Of a stretch of DNA of 64,000 bases, positions 1 to 7,863 are shown piece by piece. Numbering within the stretch: position 1 is the first letter of the stretch; each line of letters begins with the position of its first letter. The stretch comes from Streptomyces sp. NBC_00433 (GTDB taxonomy: Bacteria > Actinomycetota > Actinomycetes > Streptomycetales > Streptomycetaceae), in the NCBI GenBank assembly GCA_036015235.1, contig CP107926.1, forward strand, positions 7,980,001 through 8,044,000, in the 5' to 3' direction. Position numbers and translations under genes: made by a program. Below the pieces are notes generated by a model, which was not told the origin of the DNA, searched no databases, and saw only the letters and a program-made list of their open reading frames with translations.

Positions 1-18
1 GGCCGCCCGGGGCACACG

Positions 19-34
19 ATTGGTAGAGACCAAT
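19..34 (+). promoter_or_regulatory. DasR-type operator (dre-like), distal copy
   Basis: The 16-mer ATTGGTAGAGACCAAT is a near-perfect dyad resembling the published Streptomyces dre consensus (ACTGGTCTAGACCAGT). It is the first of two such sites upstream of the chitinase gene. DasR is the GntR-family repressor of chitin and N-acetylglucosamine genes and releases DNA on binding glucosamine-6-phosphate. Binding here is inferred from the motif only. Confidence 0.65.
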
Positions 35-48
35 TTGTGGATTGCTCT

Positions 49-64
49 AAAGGTCTGGACCAAC
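49..64 (+). promoter_or_regulatory. DasR-type operator (dre-like), proximal copy
   Basis: AAAGGTCTGGACCAAC keeps the central GGTCT-GACC core of the dre consensus. It starts 30 bp after the first copy, close to three helical turns, so both sites would face the same side of the helix. Paired 12-bp repeats of this kind are a classic feature of Streptomyces chitinase promoters. Confidence 0.7.
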
Positions 65-67
65 TTA

Positions 68-96
68 TTGACGGGTCCGCGTCAGAGCAGGATTCT
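68..96 (+). promoter_or_regulatory. candidate chitinase promoter
   Basis: TTGACG (68-73), a 17-bp spacer and GATTCT (91-96) form a plausible sigma-HrdB-type promoter immediately downstream of the two dre-like sites. The -10 box is weak. The position, about 30 bp before the GTG start, leaves room for the AGGAGG ribosome-binding site at 115-120. Confidence 0.35.
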
Positions 97-127
97 GCTG
101 GCACGTTCCCCCACAGGAGGTCCATAC

Positions 128-1363
128 GTGAAGCGTCTCCATGCACTGTGTTCCGGCGTGGCCGCCGCCGTCCTCGCCGTGGCAGGGCTCGGCGCGACCG
201 CCGCGCTCGGCGCCGGCCAGGCCGGCGGCGCCACGGTGTCGGCGAACGCGCTGAGCAGTCAGTGGTACGCCGCCGCCCCCTACCTGATGCCGACCGACAA
301 CAATCCGCCGGACGCGGCCGCGATCATGGACGCCACCGGCCTCAAGGCCTTCCAGCTCGCCTTCATCCTGGCCCCCAACGGCGGCGGCTGCAGCCCGACC
401 TGGGGCGGCACCAGCGCGGTCTCCTCGGACACGGCGGTCGGCAACGTGATCTCGGCGATCCGCGCCAAGGGCGGTGACGTCTCGGTCTCCATCGGCGGCT
501 ACGGCGGCACCAAGCTCGGCCAGGCCTGCTCCGACTCCGCCTCCACGGCCGCCGCCTACCAGCAGGTCATCAACAAATACCAGCTCAAGGCGATGGACTT
601 CGACCTGGAGGAGCCGGAGTACGAGAACACCGCCGCCGTCTCGCACGAGATCGGCGCCGCCAAGATCCTCCAGCAGAACAACCCCGGCCTGTTCATCTCG
701 GTGACCACCGCGGGCACCGCGGCCGGCACCGGCTGGTTCGGCCAGCAGATGCTCAACGAGGCCAAGGCGCAGGGCTTCACGCCCGACAACTTCTCCATCA
801 TGCCCTTCGACGGCGGCTTCAACGGCGCCGCGTCGCAGACCTCCGCGCTGACCGCCTTCAACGGCCTGCTCAAGACCACCTTCGGCTGGGACACCGCCAC
901 CGCGTACGCGCACGAGGGCTTCTCCGGCATGAACGGCCGCAGCGACTCGGGCGAGTACTTCTACCAGGCGGACTTCCAGACCGTCCTGAACTACGCGACC
1001 AGCAACCACATGGGCCGCTTCACCTTCTGGTCGCTCAACCGGGACCGCCAGTGCAGCCCGCCGGACAACGGCACCACGTCCGGCACGTGCAGCAGCGTGG
1101 CGCAGCAGCCCTGGGACTTCGCGAAGTTCTCGGTGAAGTTCGCCGGCGTGACCCCGCCGACCAACCCGCCCACCACCCCGCCGACCACCCCGCCGGGCGG
1201 CGGCACCTGCACGGTCGGCGAGTGGAGCGCGTCCGCGGTCTACGTCGGCGGCAACGAGGTCGCGCACAAGAGCCACAAGTGGAAGGCCAAGTGGTGGACC
1301 ACCAACGAGGAGCCCGGCACGACCGGTGAATGGGGAGTGTGGCAGGACGAGGGCGCCTGCTGA
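128..1363 (+). CDS. secreted GH18 chitinase with C-terminal CBM5/12
   Basis: Secreted endo- or exo-acting chitinase that cleaves beta-1,4-N-acetylglucosamine polymers outside the cell. I place the start at GTG 128 because AGGAGG lies 7 nt upstream and a twin-positive Sec signal peptide follows directly (residues 1 to about 34); the reading frame is open further upstream but has no ribosome-binding site there. The 411-residue protein has a GH18 barrel (about 45-335) with the catalytic motif MDFDLE (acid Glu about residue 161), a Pro/Thr linker and a cysteine-bounded chitin-binding module (361-411, motif WKAKWWT). The first Asp of the usual DxxDxDxE motif is Lys here. The CBM is close to that of the second chitinase at 48843. 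Two dre-like sites upstream imply DasR control. Confidence 0.92.
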   Translation: MKRLHALCSGVAAAVLAVAGLGATAALGAGQAGGATVSANALSSQWYAAAPYLMPTDNNPPDAAAIMDATGLKAFQLAFILAPNGGGCSPTWGGTSAVSSDTAVGNVISAIRAKGGDVSVSIGGYGGTKLGQACSDSASTAAAYQQVINKYQLKAMDFDLEEPEYENTAAVSHEIGAAKILQQNNPGLFISVTTAGTAAGTGWFGQQMLNEAKAQGFTPDNFSIMPFDGGFNGAASQTSALTAFNGLLKTTFGWDTATAYAHEGFSGMNGRSDSGEYFYQADFQTVLNYATSNHMGRFTFWSLNRDRQCSPPDNGTTSGTCSSVAQQPWDFAKFSVKFAGVTPPTNPPTTPPTTPPGGGTCTVGEWSASAVYVGGNEVAHKSHKWKAKWWTTNEEPGTTGEWGVWQDEGAC

Positions 1364-1384
1364 CAGGCCATCGATCTGGCCGAA

Positions 1385-1433
1385 AAACGATGGTGGACCC
1401 GTGGTGACCGTCACCACGGGTCCACCATCGTTT
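1385..1433 (+). terminator. very long perfect hairpin terminator after the chitinase gene
   Basis: Two 24-nt arms (1385-1408 and 1410-1433) are exact reverse complements with a single unpaired base between them. The stem begins AAACGATGG and ends CCATCGTTT, so it works as an A/T-flanked intrinsic terminator in either direction. It isolates the chitinase gene from the downstream methyltransferase operon. Confidence 0.9.
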
Positions 1434-1648
1434 CTGCGCTTGCCCTGCACTGTGTGCGCAGATTCGCCGTGGCGCGTTTTCGCACCTGTACATGCCGGTG
1501 TTTGTTGACCGAAAACGGACCTGTCATCTCCGGTTGCGTGTTTCGCTCCGAACACGTGATCAGTAGCCTCGCTGAGTACGCGGCCCACCGTCCGCGAGAG
1601 TTGACTCCGGACGCGCATACCCGGCCCCACGACCTGGAGACTCCCACC

Positions 1649-2470
1649 GTGACCGACCGTCCCTCCTGGGCTCCCCCCGGCATCGACATCACCGTGCCCA
1701 GCGTGTCGCGGGTCTACGACTACTACCTCGGCGGTTCGCACAACTTCGAAGTCGACCGTGAAGCGGCCAGGCACGTGCTCAAATCCGTGCCCGCGATGCC
1801 GAAAGTCGGCCAGGCCAACCGGGCGATGATGCGCCGCGCGGTGCGGTACGCGCTCGGGCGGGGCATCGACCAGTTCCTCGACATCGGCTCGGGCATCCCG
1901 ACCTTCGGCAATGTGCACGAGGTCGTCCACGCGCTGAACCCCGAGGCGAACGTCGTCTACGTCGACAACGACCCGGTCGCGGTCGCCCACAGCAAGGCGG
2001 TGCTCGCCGGCAACGAGCACGCCACCATCGCCGCCGGCGACCTGCGCGACCCGCGCTCGGTCCTCGGCCACCCCGAGACGCGGCGGATGCTCGACCTCGA
2101 CCGCCCGGTCGCCCTGCTGCTGGTGGCGGTGCTGCACTTCCTGTCCGACGCCGACGACGCGCACGGCGTGGTCGCCACCCTGCGCGACGCCCTCGCGCCC
2201 GGCAGCGTGCTGGTGGTCACCCACGCCACCCAGACCCCGCACGACCGCCTGCTGGACGACGACATGCGCGCCGGCGCGGCGGTCTACCAGCGCACCAGGA
2301 CCCCGCTGGTCCTGCGTCAGGTGAGCGAGGTGGAACGCTTCTTCACCGGCTTCGACATCGTCGAGCCCGGCGTCGTCCCGATGCCGCTCTGGCGCCCCGA
2401 CACCCCGCCGGGCGACGACATCGACCCAGCGGTGCTCACCGGGTTCGCCGGTGTGGGGCTCAAGGCGTGA
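1649..2470 (+). CDS. SAM-dependent methyltransferase, DUF574 (Methyltransf_19) family
   Basis: Rossmann-fold methyltransferase of the family expanded in Streptomyces; substrate unknown. GTG 1649 is preferred: GGAGA sits 8 nt upstream and the start MTDRPSWAPPGIDITVPS is typical of the family, whereas the upstream open frame looks like leader. The 273-residue protein shows the hallmark YDYYLGGSHNFEVDR near residue 30, the SAM-binding FLDIGSGIPT loop (about 75-84) and an acidic VYVDNDP strand end (about 105-111). It ends four bases into the next gene (stop TGA, next start ATG sharing the A), so the two are probably translationally coupled. Relatives are often annotated only as hypothetical proteins. 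Confidence 0.85.
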   Translation: MTDRPSWAPPGIDITVPSVSRVYDYYLGGSHNFEVDREAARHVLKSVPAMPKVGQANRAMMRRAVRYALGRGIDQFLDIGSGIPTFGNVHEVVHALNPEANVVYVDNDPVAVAHSKAVLAGNEHATIAAGDLRDPRSVLGHPETRRMLDLDRPVALLLVAVLHFLSDADDAHGVVATLRDALAPGSVLVVTHATQTPHDRLLDDDMRAGAAVYQRTRTPLVLRQVSEVERFFTGFDIVEPGVVPMPLWRPDTPPGDDIDPAVLTGFAGVGLKA

Positions 2471-4638
2471 TGGAGCGACCGGCCGGCTCCGTGCGCGGGC
2501 AGGGCGGCACCGCGGTGCTGAAGGAGGACTGCCTCTCCCGCTTCGCCGCGATCTGGAGCCGGGCGATCTACCCCGTCACCGCCACCTCGATGACCAGGGC
2601 CGAATTCGAGCAGCACCTGCTGCCGCTGGCCCGCACCCTGCGGGACGCGCTGCACGCCGAGCGCTTCGACCCGCGCGGCGCCGCCCGGGTCGGCGAGGGG
2701 CTGGTCGCCGCGCACTGCACCGACCCCGAGGCGCTGCCCAGCATCCTCGGCGTCATCGACGCCTACCTGGTGCTCTACTGCGGCCCGGTCCTCGACCTGC
2801 CGGCCGACGAGTGCCGGGTGCGCTGCTCGCGCCTCCAGCACGCGGTCGCCGTCGGCTTCTCGCAGGCGCTGCGCGAACGCACCCTGCACGAGCAGGAGTC
2901 GATCTCCCGCGCCGCGCTGAACGCCAAGAGCGAGGCGGAGAGCGCGCTGGCGGCCAGCGAGGCCCGCTTCCGCGCGGTCTTCGAGACCGCCGCGGTCGGC
3001 ATCGGCATCGCCGACCTCGACGGCAACGTGCTGGAGGTCAACGACGCGCTGACCCGGATGTTCGGCAGCGAGGCCTACGCCAAGCACCGCAAGGTCGGCG
3101 AGTGGACGCAGCTTGACCCCTCCGCCGCCACCGACCTGGCCGCGCTCAACCGCGGCCTGGTGCGCGGCGACCGCGACCACTACGAGGTGGAGAAGGCCTA
3201 CCCGCGGGCGGACGGCTCCGTGCTGTGGGCCGACGTCCAGGTGTCGCTGCTGCGCAACGCGGACGGCCTGCCGCGCTACCAGCTCGCGCTGTTCGAGGAC
3301 ATCACCGAGCGCCGCCGGCTGCTGGAGCGGCTGCGCCACCAGGCCACCCACGACGCGCTCACCGGGCTCCCCAACCGGGCGCTGTTCTTCGAGCGCCTCG
3401 ACCAGGCGCTCGCCGACCCGGCCCGCGACATCGGCGTGTGCTACCTCGACCTGGACGGCTTCAAGGCGGTCAACGACAGCCTCGGCCACGCGGTGGGCGA
3501 CCGGCTGCTGGTCGCTGTCGCCGACCGGCTGCGCGGCTGCGTGACCTCGCCCGACCAGCTGGTCGCCAGGATCGGCGGCGACGAATTCGTCGCCGTCTAC
3601 GCCGACCCGCCGAGCCAGGCCGCCGTCACCGAACTGGCCGCCCGCATCCTCAAGGCGCTCTCCGCCCCGGTGCTGCTCGACGACCGCCAGCTGCCCGTGC
3701 ACGGCAGCATCGGCATCGTGCACGGCAAGGTCGGCGCCCGCGGCCCCGCCGACGTGCTGCGCAGCGCCGACATCACGATGTACCGCGCCAAGGAGCGCGG
3801 CGGGAACCGCTACGAGGTCGCCGACCCCGACGCCGACGCCCGCGCCATCACCCGGCACGGGCTGACCAACCAGCTGCCCAGCGCGCTGCGGCGCGGCGAG
3901 TTCTTCGTCGAGTACCAGCCGCTGATCGGCCTGGAGGACGGTGCCGTGCTGGGCGCCGAGGCGCTGGTGCGCTGGCTCCACCCGGTGCACGGGGTCCTCG
4001 GCCCCGACCAGTTCATCCCGCTCGCCGAGAGCACCGGGCAGATCGTGCCGCTCGGCCGCTGGGTGCTCGAACAGGCCGCACAGCAGGCCCGCGACTGGCA
4101 CGACCTGCGGTTCACCGGCCCCGCGCCGCGGATCAACGTCAACCTCTCACCCGTGCAGCTGACCCACCCCGACCTGGTCGCCGAGGTCGCCGCGGTGCTG
4201 GAGGAGACCGGCCTGCGGCCCAGCGCGCTGTGCCTCGAAGTCACCGAGAGCGCCCTGATCGGCGCCGACGAGGACGCGCTCAAGCCGCTGCGCCGCATCG
4301 CCGACCTCGGGGTGGCGATCGCGCTGGACGACTTCGGCACCGGATACTCCAACCTCTCGTCGCTGCGATGGCTTCCGGTCAGTGTGCTCAAGCTCGACCG
4401 GTCCTTCACCCGCGGCATGCGGCAGCACCCCGCCGACCCGGTCGAGATGAAGATCGTGGAGGGCATCGTCTCGCTCGCCCACACCCTCAACCTCACCGTG
4501 ACCGTCGAGGGCGTCGAGACCCGCACCCAGGCCGAGCACCTGCGCGCGCTGGGCTGCGACACCGCACAGGGCTGGTATTACGGCAAGGCGGGCCCCGCCG
4601 ACCAGCTGCACACCCTGACCCTGGCCGACGCGAGCTGA
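2470..4638 (+). CDS. PAS-GGDEF-EAL cyclic-di-GMP signalling protein
   Basis: Soluble regulator that probably makes and/or breaks c-di-GMP, which controls Streptomyces development. About 722 residues: an N-terminal helical region without a recognised domain (1-150), a PAS domain (about 165-285) followed by a PAC-like FEDITERR, then a GGDEF domain with an intact GGDEF active site near residue 370, and an EAL domain with EALVRW (about 498) and the metal-binding DDFGTGYSNL (about 620). Both catalytic halves look complete, so the net activity cannot be predicted. ATG 2470 overlaps the upstream stop codon; GTG 2467 is an equally possible start. No transmembrane segment is seen. A GC-rich hairpin (4652-4686) follows the gene. 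Confidence 0.9.
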   Translation: MERPAGSVRGQGGTAVLKEDCLSRFAAIWSRAIYPVTATSMTRAEFEQHLLPLARTLRDALHAERFDPRGAARVGEGLVAAHCTDPEALPSILGVIDAYLVLYCGPVLDLPADECRVRCSRLQHAVAVGFSQALRERTLHEQESISRAALNAKSEAESALAASEARFRAVFETAAVGIGIADLDGNVLEVNDALTRMFGSEAYAKHRKVGEWTQLDPSAATDLAALNRGLVRGDRDHYEVEKAYPRADGSVLWADVQVSLLRNADGLPRYQLALFEDITERRRLLERLRHQATHDALTGLPNRALFFERLDQALADPARDIGVCYLDLDGFKAVNDSLGHAVGDRLLVAVADRLRGCVTSPDQLVARIGGDEFVAVYADPPSQAAVTELAARILKALSAPVLLDDRQLPVHGSIGIVHGKVGARGPADVLRSADITMYRAKERGGNRYEVADPDADARAITRHGLTNQLPSALRRGEFFVEYQPLIGLEDGAVLGAEALVRWLHPVHGVLGPDQFIPLAESTGQIVPLGRWVLEQAAQQARDWHDLRFTGPAPRINVNLSPVQLTHPDLVAEVAAVLEETGLRPSALCLEVTESALIGADEDALKPLRRIADLGVAIALDDFGTGYSNLSSLRWLPVSVLKLDRSFTRGMRQHPADPVEMKIVEGIVSLAHTLNLTVTVEGVETRTQAEHLRALGCDTAQGWYYGKAGPADQLHTLTLADAS

Positions 4639-4770
4639 TCCGTCCCCGGGCGCCGCCCCCCGCACAGGACGCGCTGCGCGGGCGGCACCGGGCGCTGTGA
4701 TGGAATTCCCTGGCAGACCGCATCCGACCAGGGGGTTCCACTGAGTACCGCAGCCGCAGAGACCCTGTCC

Positions 4771-5997
4771 GTGGCCGCGCTGCTCGTCGTGCTGGGCTTC
4801 GCCGTGATCCGGCCGCACGGCTGGCCCGAGGCCGTGGCCGCGGTGCCCGCGGCGGTGCTGCTCACCGCGGTCGGCGCGGTCCCGCTGTCGGCAGCCTGGG
4901 GCCAGATCAAGGAACTCGCACCGGTCGTCGGCTTCCTGGCCGCCGTGCTGGTGCTGGCCGAGCTGTGCGCCGACGACGGGCTCTTCACCGCCGCCGGCGA
5001 CGCCATCGCCCAGGCCTGCCACGGCGAACCGCGGCGGCTGCTCGCCGGCGTCTTCGCCGTCGCCGCCGTGGTGACCGCGGTGCTCAGCCTGGACGCCACC
5101 GTCGTCCTGCTCACCCCGGTCGTCATCGCGACCGCCGCCCGCGCCGGCGCCCGGTCCCGCCCGCACGTCTACGCCTGCGCCCACCTGGCCAATTCCGCGT
5201 CGCTGCTGCTGCCGGTCTCCAACCTCACCAACCTGCTGGCCTTCACCGCCGCCGGGGTGACCTTCACCCGATTCGCACTGCTGATGGCCGTGCCCTGGCT
5301 GCTCGCCATCGGCATCGAATACGCCGTCTTCCGCCGCTTCTTCGCCGCCGACCTCACCGTGGCCGAGCACCCGCCCGAGCGCGGCGAACCGCCCGCCGTG
5401 CCGGCCTTCACCCTGGTGGTGCTCGGCCTGACGCTCGCCGGCTTCGCGGTCACCTCGCTGGCCGGGGTGAACCCGGCATGGGCGGCGCTGGCCGGCGCGC
5501 TGGTGCTCGGCGTACGGGCGCTGCACCGCCGCCGGGCCACCGTGGGCGGCCTGGTCGCCGCGGCCGGGCCGCTCTTCTGCCTGTTCGTGCTCGCGCTCGG
5601 CGTCGTCGTCGAGGCGGTGGTGCGCAACGGCCTGTCGGACGCCGCGGACGCCATCCTGCCGTCGGGCAGCAGCCTGCCCGCGCTGCTCGGGACCGCCGCC
5701 TTCGCCGCGCTGCTGGCCAACGTCATCAACAACCTGCCCGCCGTGCTCGCCCTGCTGCCGCTGGCCGAGACCGGCGGCGCGGGACCGGTGCTCGCCGTGC
5801 TGATCGGCGTGAACCTCGGCCCCAACCTCAGCTACGCCGGGTCGCTCGCCACACTGCTGTGGCGGCGGGTGCTCCGCGACCACGGCACCGACGCCTCGCT
5901 GCGCACCTTCACCCGGCTGGGCCTGCTCACCGTGCCGCCGACGCTGCTGGCGTCCACCGTCGCCCTGTGGGCGGGCCTGCGGCTCACCGGCACCTGA
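4771..5997 (+). CDS. ArsB/SLC13-type ion transporter (arsenical-pump-like permease)
   Basis: Polytopic inner-membrane protein of the ion-transporter superfamily that includes ArsB and NhaD; the cargo is not certain. About 11 hydrophobic segments occur through 408 residues. The conserved first-half loop SLDATVVLLTPV, the NSASLLLPVSNLTN segment and the second-half NVINNLPAVLAL plus GVNLGPNLSY match the pseudo-symmetric re-entrant loops of the family. GTG 4771 is the first canonical start, but CTG 4741 lies in frame 6 nt after a GGGGG Shine-Dalgarno run and would add MSTAAAETLS, which resembles the N-terminus of relatives. There is no ars operon (no ArsR or ArsC) nearby, so arsenite export is only one possibility. 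Confidence 0.8.
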   Translation: MAALLVVLGFAVIRPHGWPEAVAAVPAAVLLTAVGAVPLSAAWGQIKELAPVVGFLAAVLVLAELCADDGLFTAAGDAIAQACHGEPRRLLAGVFAVAAVVTAVLSLDATVVLLTPVVIATAARAGARSRPHVYACAHLANSASLLLPVSNLTNLLAFTAAGVTFTRFALLMAVPWLLAIGIEYAVFRRFFAADLTVAEHPPERGEPPAVPAFTLVVLGLTLAGFAVTSLAGVNPAWAALAGALVLGVRALHRRRATVGGLVAAAGPLFCLFVLALGVVVEAVVRNGLSDAADAILPSGSSLPALLGTAAFAALLANVINNLPAVLALLPLAETGGAGPVLAVLIGVNLGPNLSYAGSLATLLWRRVLRDHGTDASLRTFTRLGLLTVPPTLLASTVALWAGLRLTGT

Positions 5998-6012
5998 CGC
6001 GCGGGCCGGCGG

Positions 6013-7611
6013 TCAGCCGCGCTTCTCCAGGGTGGTCGGCGCCCCCGCGGCCTGCGAGCCGGTGCCCAGCCGCAGATGCGTCGCGTCCGGCATGGACAGC
6101 GTGTAGACGCGGCCGGTGGTGCACGCCAGGCCCAGATCCGGGTCGCTGGGCGTGCTGGTGACCGCGCGGAAGACCATCGTGGCGCCCGTCGTCGCGGAGA
6201 GCTGGAGGTCCTCGGTGCAGCCCGCGTCGGCCCCGCTGCCCACCACCCGGACGTTGCTGACCTGGCGGCCCACCGTGCTCCCCCGCTTGCCGCCGGTCAG
6301 CGTGAGGGTCACCTTGATGTCGTCGGAGCCCTGCGCGAGGCTCCCCGGACCCTCGCCGAACCAGGTGCCGACCCACGCGGCGGGCAGCGCGTCGGCGGCG
6401 GCCGGCGACGAGGGGCCGCCCGAGCCCTTGGCGCCCGAACCGTCGCCGCCCGAGCCGCCGGTCTGGCTGAGCACCACTCCCACGACGGCGCCCGCCACCG
6501 CGACCCCGGCCACCGCGGCCCACAGGCCAGGCCCGCCCCGCCGCCGCGGGCCGGGGGAGGGCGCCGGGGCGCCGCCGTAAGGGCCGTACGGCGGCTGCGG
6601 GGCGGGGGAGGGGGCCGGGGCGCCCTGCATCGGGCGCGTGGGCGCCGGGCCGGCGTAGACCGTGCTGCCGGGACCGTACGGCGACGGGCCGAGGTCCCCT
6701 CCCCGCACCGGACCCAGCGCGGCCCGCGTCATCGACTCCCTGGCCCGCAGCTCCGCCGCCAGCTCAGGCACCGCCGCCGCCCAGCCGCCCGGGGCGCCGC
6801 CGCCCGGCAGCAGGCCCGCCGCGGCCCGCGCGTCCGGGCGGGCCGCCGGGTCCTTGGCCAGGCACGCCCGCACCAGCGGCAGCACCGCGTCGGGTACGCC
6901 GCCCAGGTCGGCCTCCTCGTGCACCACCCGGTAGAGCAGCGCGGGCGCCGAGGGCTCCTCGCCCGGCCGGTGGAAGGGCCCGCGCCCGGTGGCGGCATAG
7001 ACCAGCACCGCGGCCAGCGCGAAGAGGTCGCCGGGCTCGGTCGCCACCCCCGCGGTGGCCTGCTCGGGCGGCATGTAGCCGGGGGAGCCGATCATCCCGC
7101 CGGTGCTGGTGTGCCGGGAGTCCTCCGCCGCCCGCGCGATGCCGAAGTCGATCAGCAGCGGCCGCTCACCGGCCAGCAGCACGTTGGACGGCTTGACGTC
7201 GCGGTGGGCCAGGCCGGCGTCGTGCACGGTCCGCAGCGCCGCGCACAGCTCGGCGGCCAGCGCGGGCACGGCGGGCGCCGGCAGCGGGCCGCGTGCCGCG
7301 ACCCAGTCGGTGAGCGACGGCGCCGGTACGAACTCGGTCGCCAGCCACTGCGGGGCCGCGCCGGGCGGGCTGAAGTCCACCACCGCGACCGTCCACGGCG
7401 ACCGCACCCGGTCGGCGTGCCTGATCTCCCGGGCGAAGCGGGCACCGAAGCCGGGATCGAGGGCGAACTCCGGCCGCACGGTCTTCAACGCCAGCGCTCT
7501 GCCCGCAGGAGTGCGCGCCAGAAACACCTGTCCCATACCGCCCGCTCCTAGCCGCGCGAACAGCGGATACCCGCCGATCGACCGCGGATCGCCGGCCCCC
7601 AAGCTCTCCAT
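6013..7611 (-). CDS. membrane-anchored Ser/Thr protein kinase (PknB-like)
   Basis: Eukaryotic-type kinase, 532 residues. The catalytic domain (about 10-270) has the glycine-rich loop LGAGGMGQVF, the ATP Lys in ALKTV, the HRDVKPSN catalytic loop, the magnesium-binding DFG in LIDFGIAR and SPGYMPPEQ in the activation region, so it should be active. A Pro/Ala-rich linker follows, then one transmembrane segment (about 375-395) and a C-terminal extracytoplasmic domain of about 120 residues rich in Thr/Ser/Gly with one internal Cys pair; I do not recognise its ligand. ATG 7611 is chosen because a TACGCT -10 box lies 6 nt upstream, consistent with a leaderless mRNA; the longer open frame runs into the divergent acyl-CoA dehydrogenase gene. 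Confidence 0.88.
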   Translation of the reverse strand: MESLGAGDPRSIGGYPLFARLGAGGMGQVFLARTPAGRALALKTVRPEFALDPGFGARFAREIRHADRVRSPWTVAVVDFSPPGAAPQWLATEFVPAPSLTDWVAARGPLPAPAVPALAAELCAALRTVHDAGLAHRDVKPSNVLLAGERPLLIDFGIARAAEDSRHTSTGGMIGSPGYMPPEQATAGVATEPGDLFALAAVLVYAATGRGPFHRPGEEPSAPALLYRVVHEEADLGGVPDAVLPLVRACLAKDPAARPDARAAAGLLPGGGAPGGWAAAVPELAAELRARESMTRAALGPVRGGDLGPSPYGPGSTVYAGPAPTRPMQGAPAPSPAPQPPYGPYGGAPAPSPGPRRRGGPGLWAAVAGVAVAGAVVGVVLSQTGGSGGDGSGAKGSGGPSSPAAADALPAAWVGTWFGEGPGSLAQGSDDIKVTLTLTGGKRGSTVGRQVSNVRVVGSGADAGCTEDLQLSATTGATMVFRAVTSTPSDPDLGLACTTGRVYTLSMPDATHLRLGTGSQAAGAPTTLEKRG

Positions 7612-7617
7612 GCGCAG

Positions 7618-7623
7618 AGCGTA
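7618..7623 (-). promoter_or_regulatory. -10 box of a leaderless promoter for the kinase gene
   Basis: On the minus strand TACGCT is followed by 6 nt and the ATG. This spacing places transcription start at or next to the start codon, and there is no Shine-Dalgarno sequence, both typical of actinobacterial leaderless genes. Confidence 0.55.
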
Positions 7624-7863
7624 CGACGGCCCGCCCGCCCGTCCCCCGCGGTTCGGCAAACCGCCGTCCTGCCGCGTATCCGCCGGGAAAGGCACCGGTG
7701 ACGGGGCGTCGCCCATCCGGCATACTCCAACCCGCCGGTCGTGTTGATCAACCCGTGCCGTGATCCGGTACGGGAGCTTCGTGTCCGGGTATGCCCATCG
7801 GACGGCACCGCCCACCCACGGTGAGATGCCGCCGTCGCCCCCGAGAGGGAGGAGTGCGCCGCC

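Noticed and set aside
65..2242. 725-residue open frame antisense to the chitinase and methyltransferase genes
   Set aside because: It is a codon-bias shadow of two well supported genes on the other strand, has no domain or ribosome-binding site, and is rich in Arg/Gly/Val/Asp as expected of an antisense frame.
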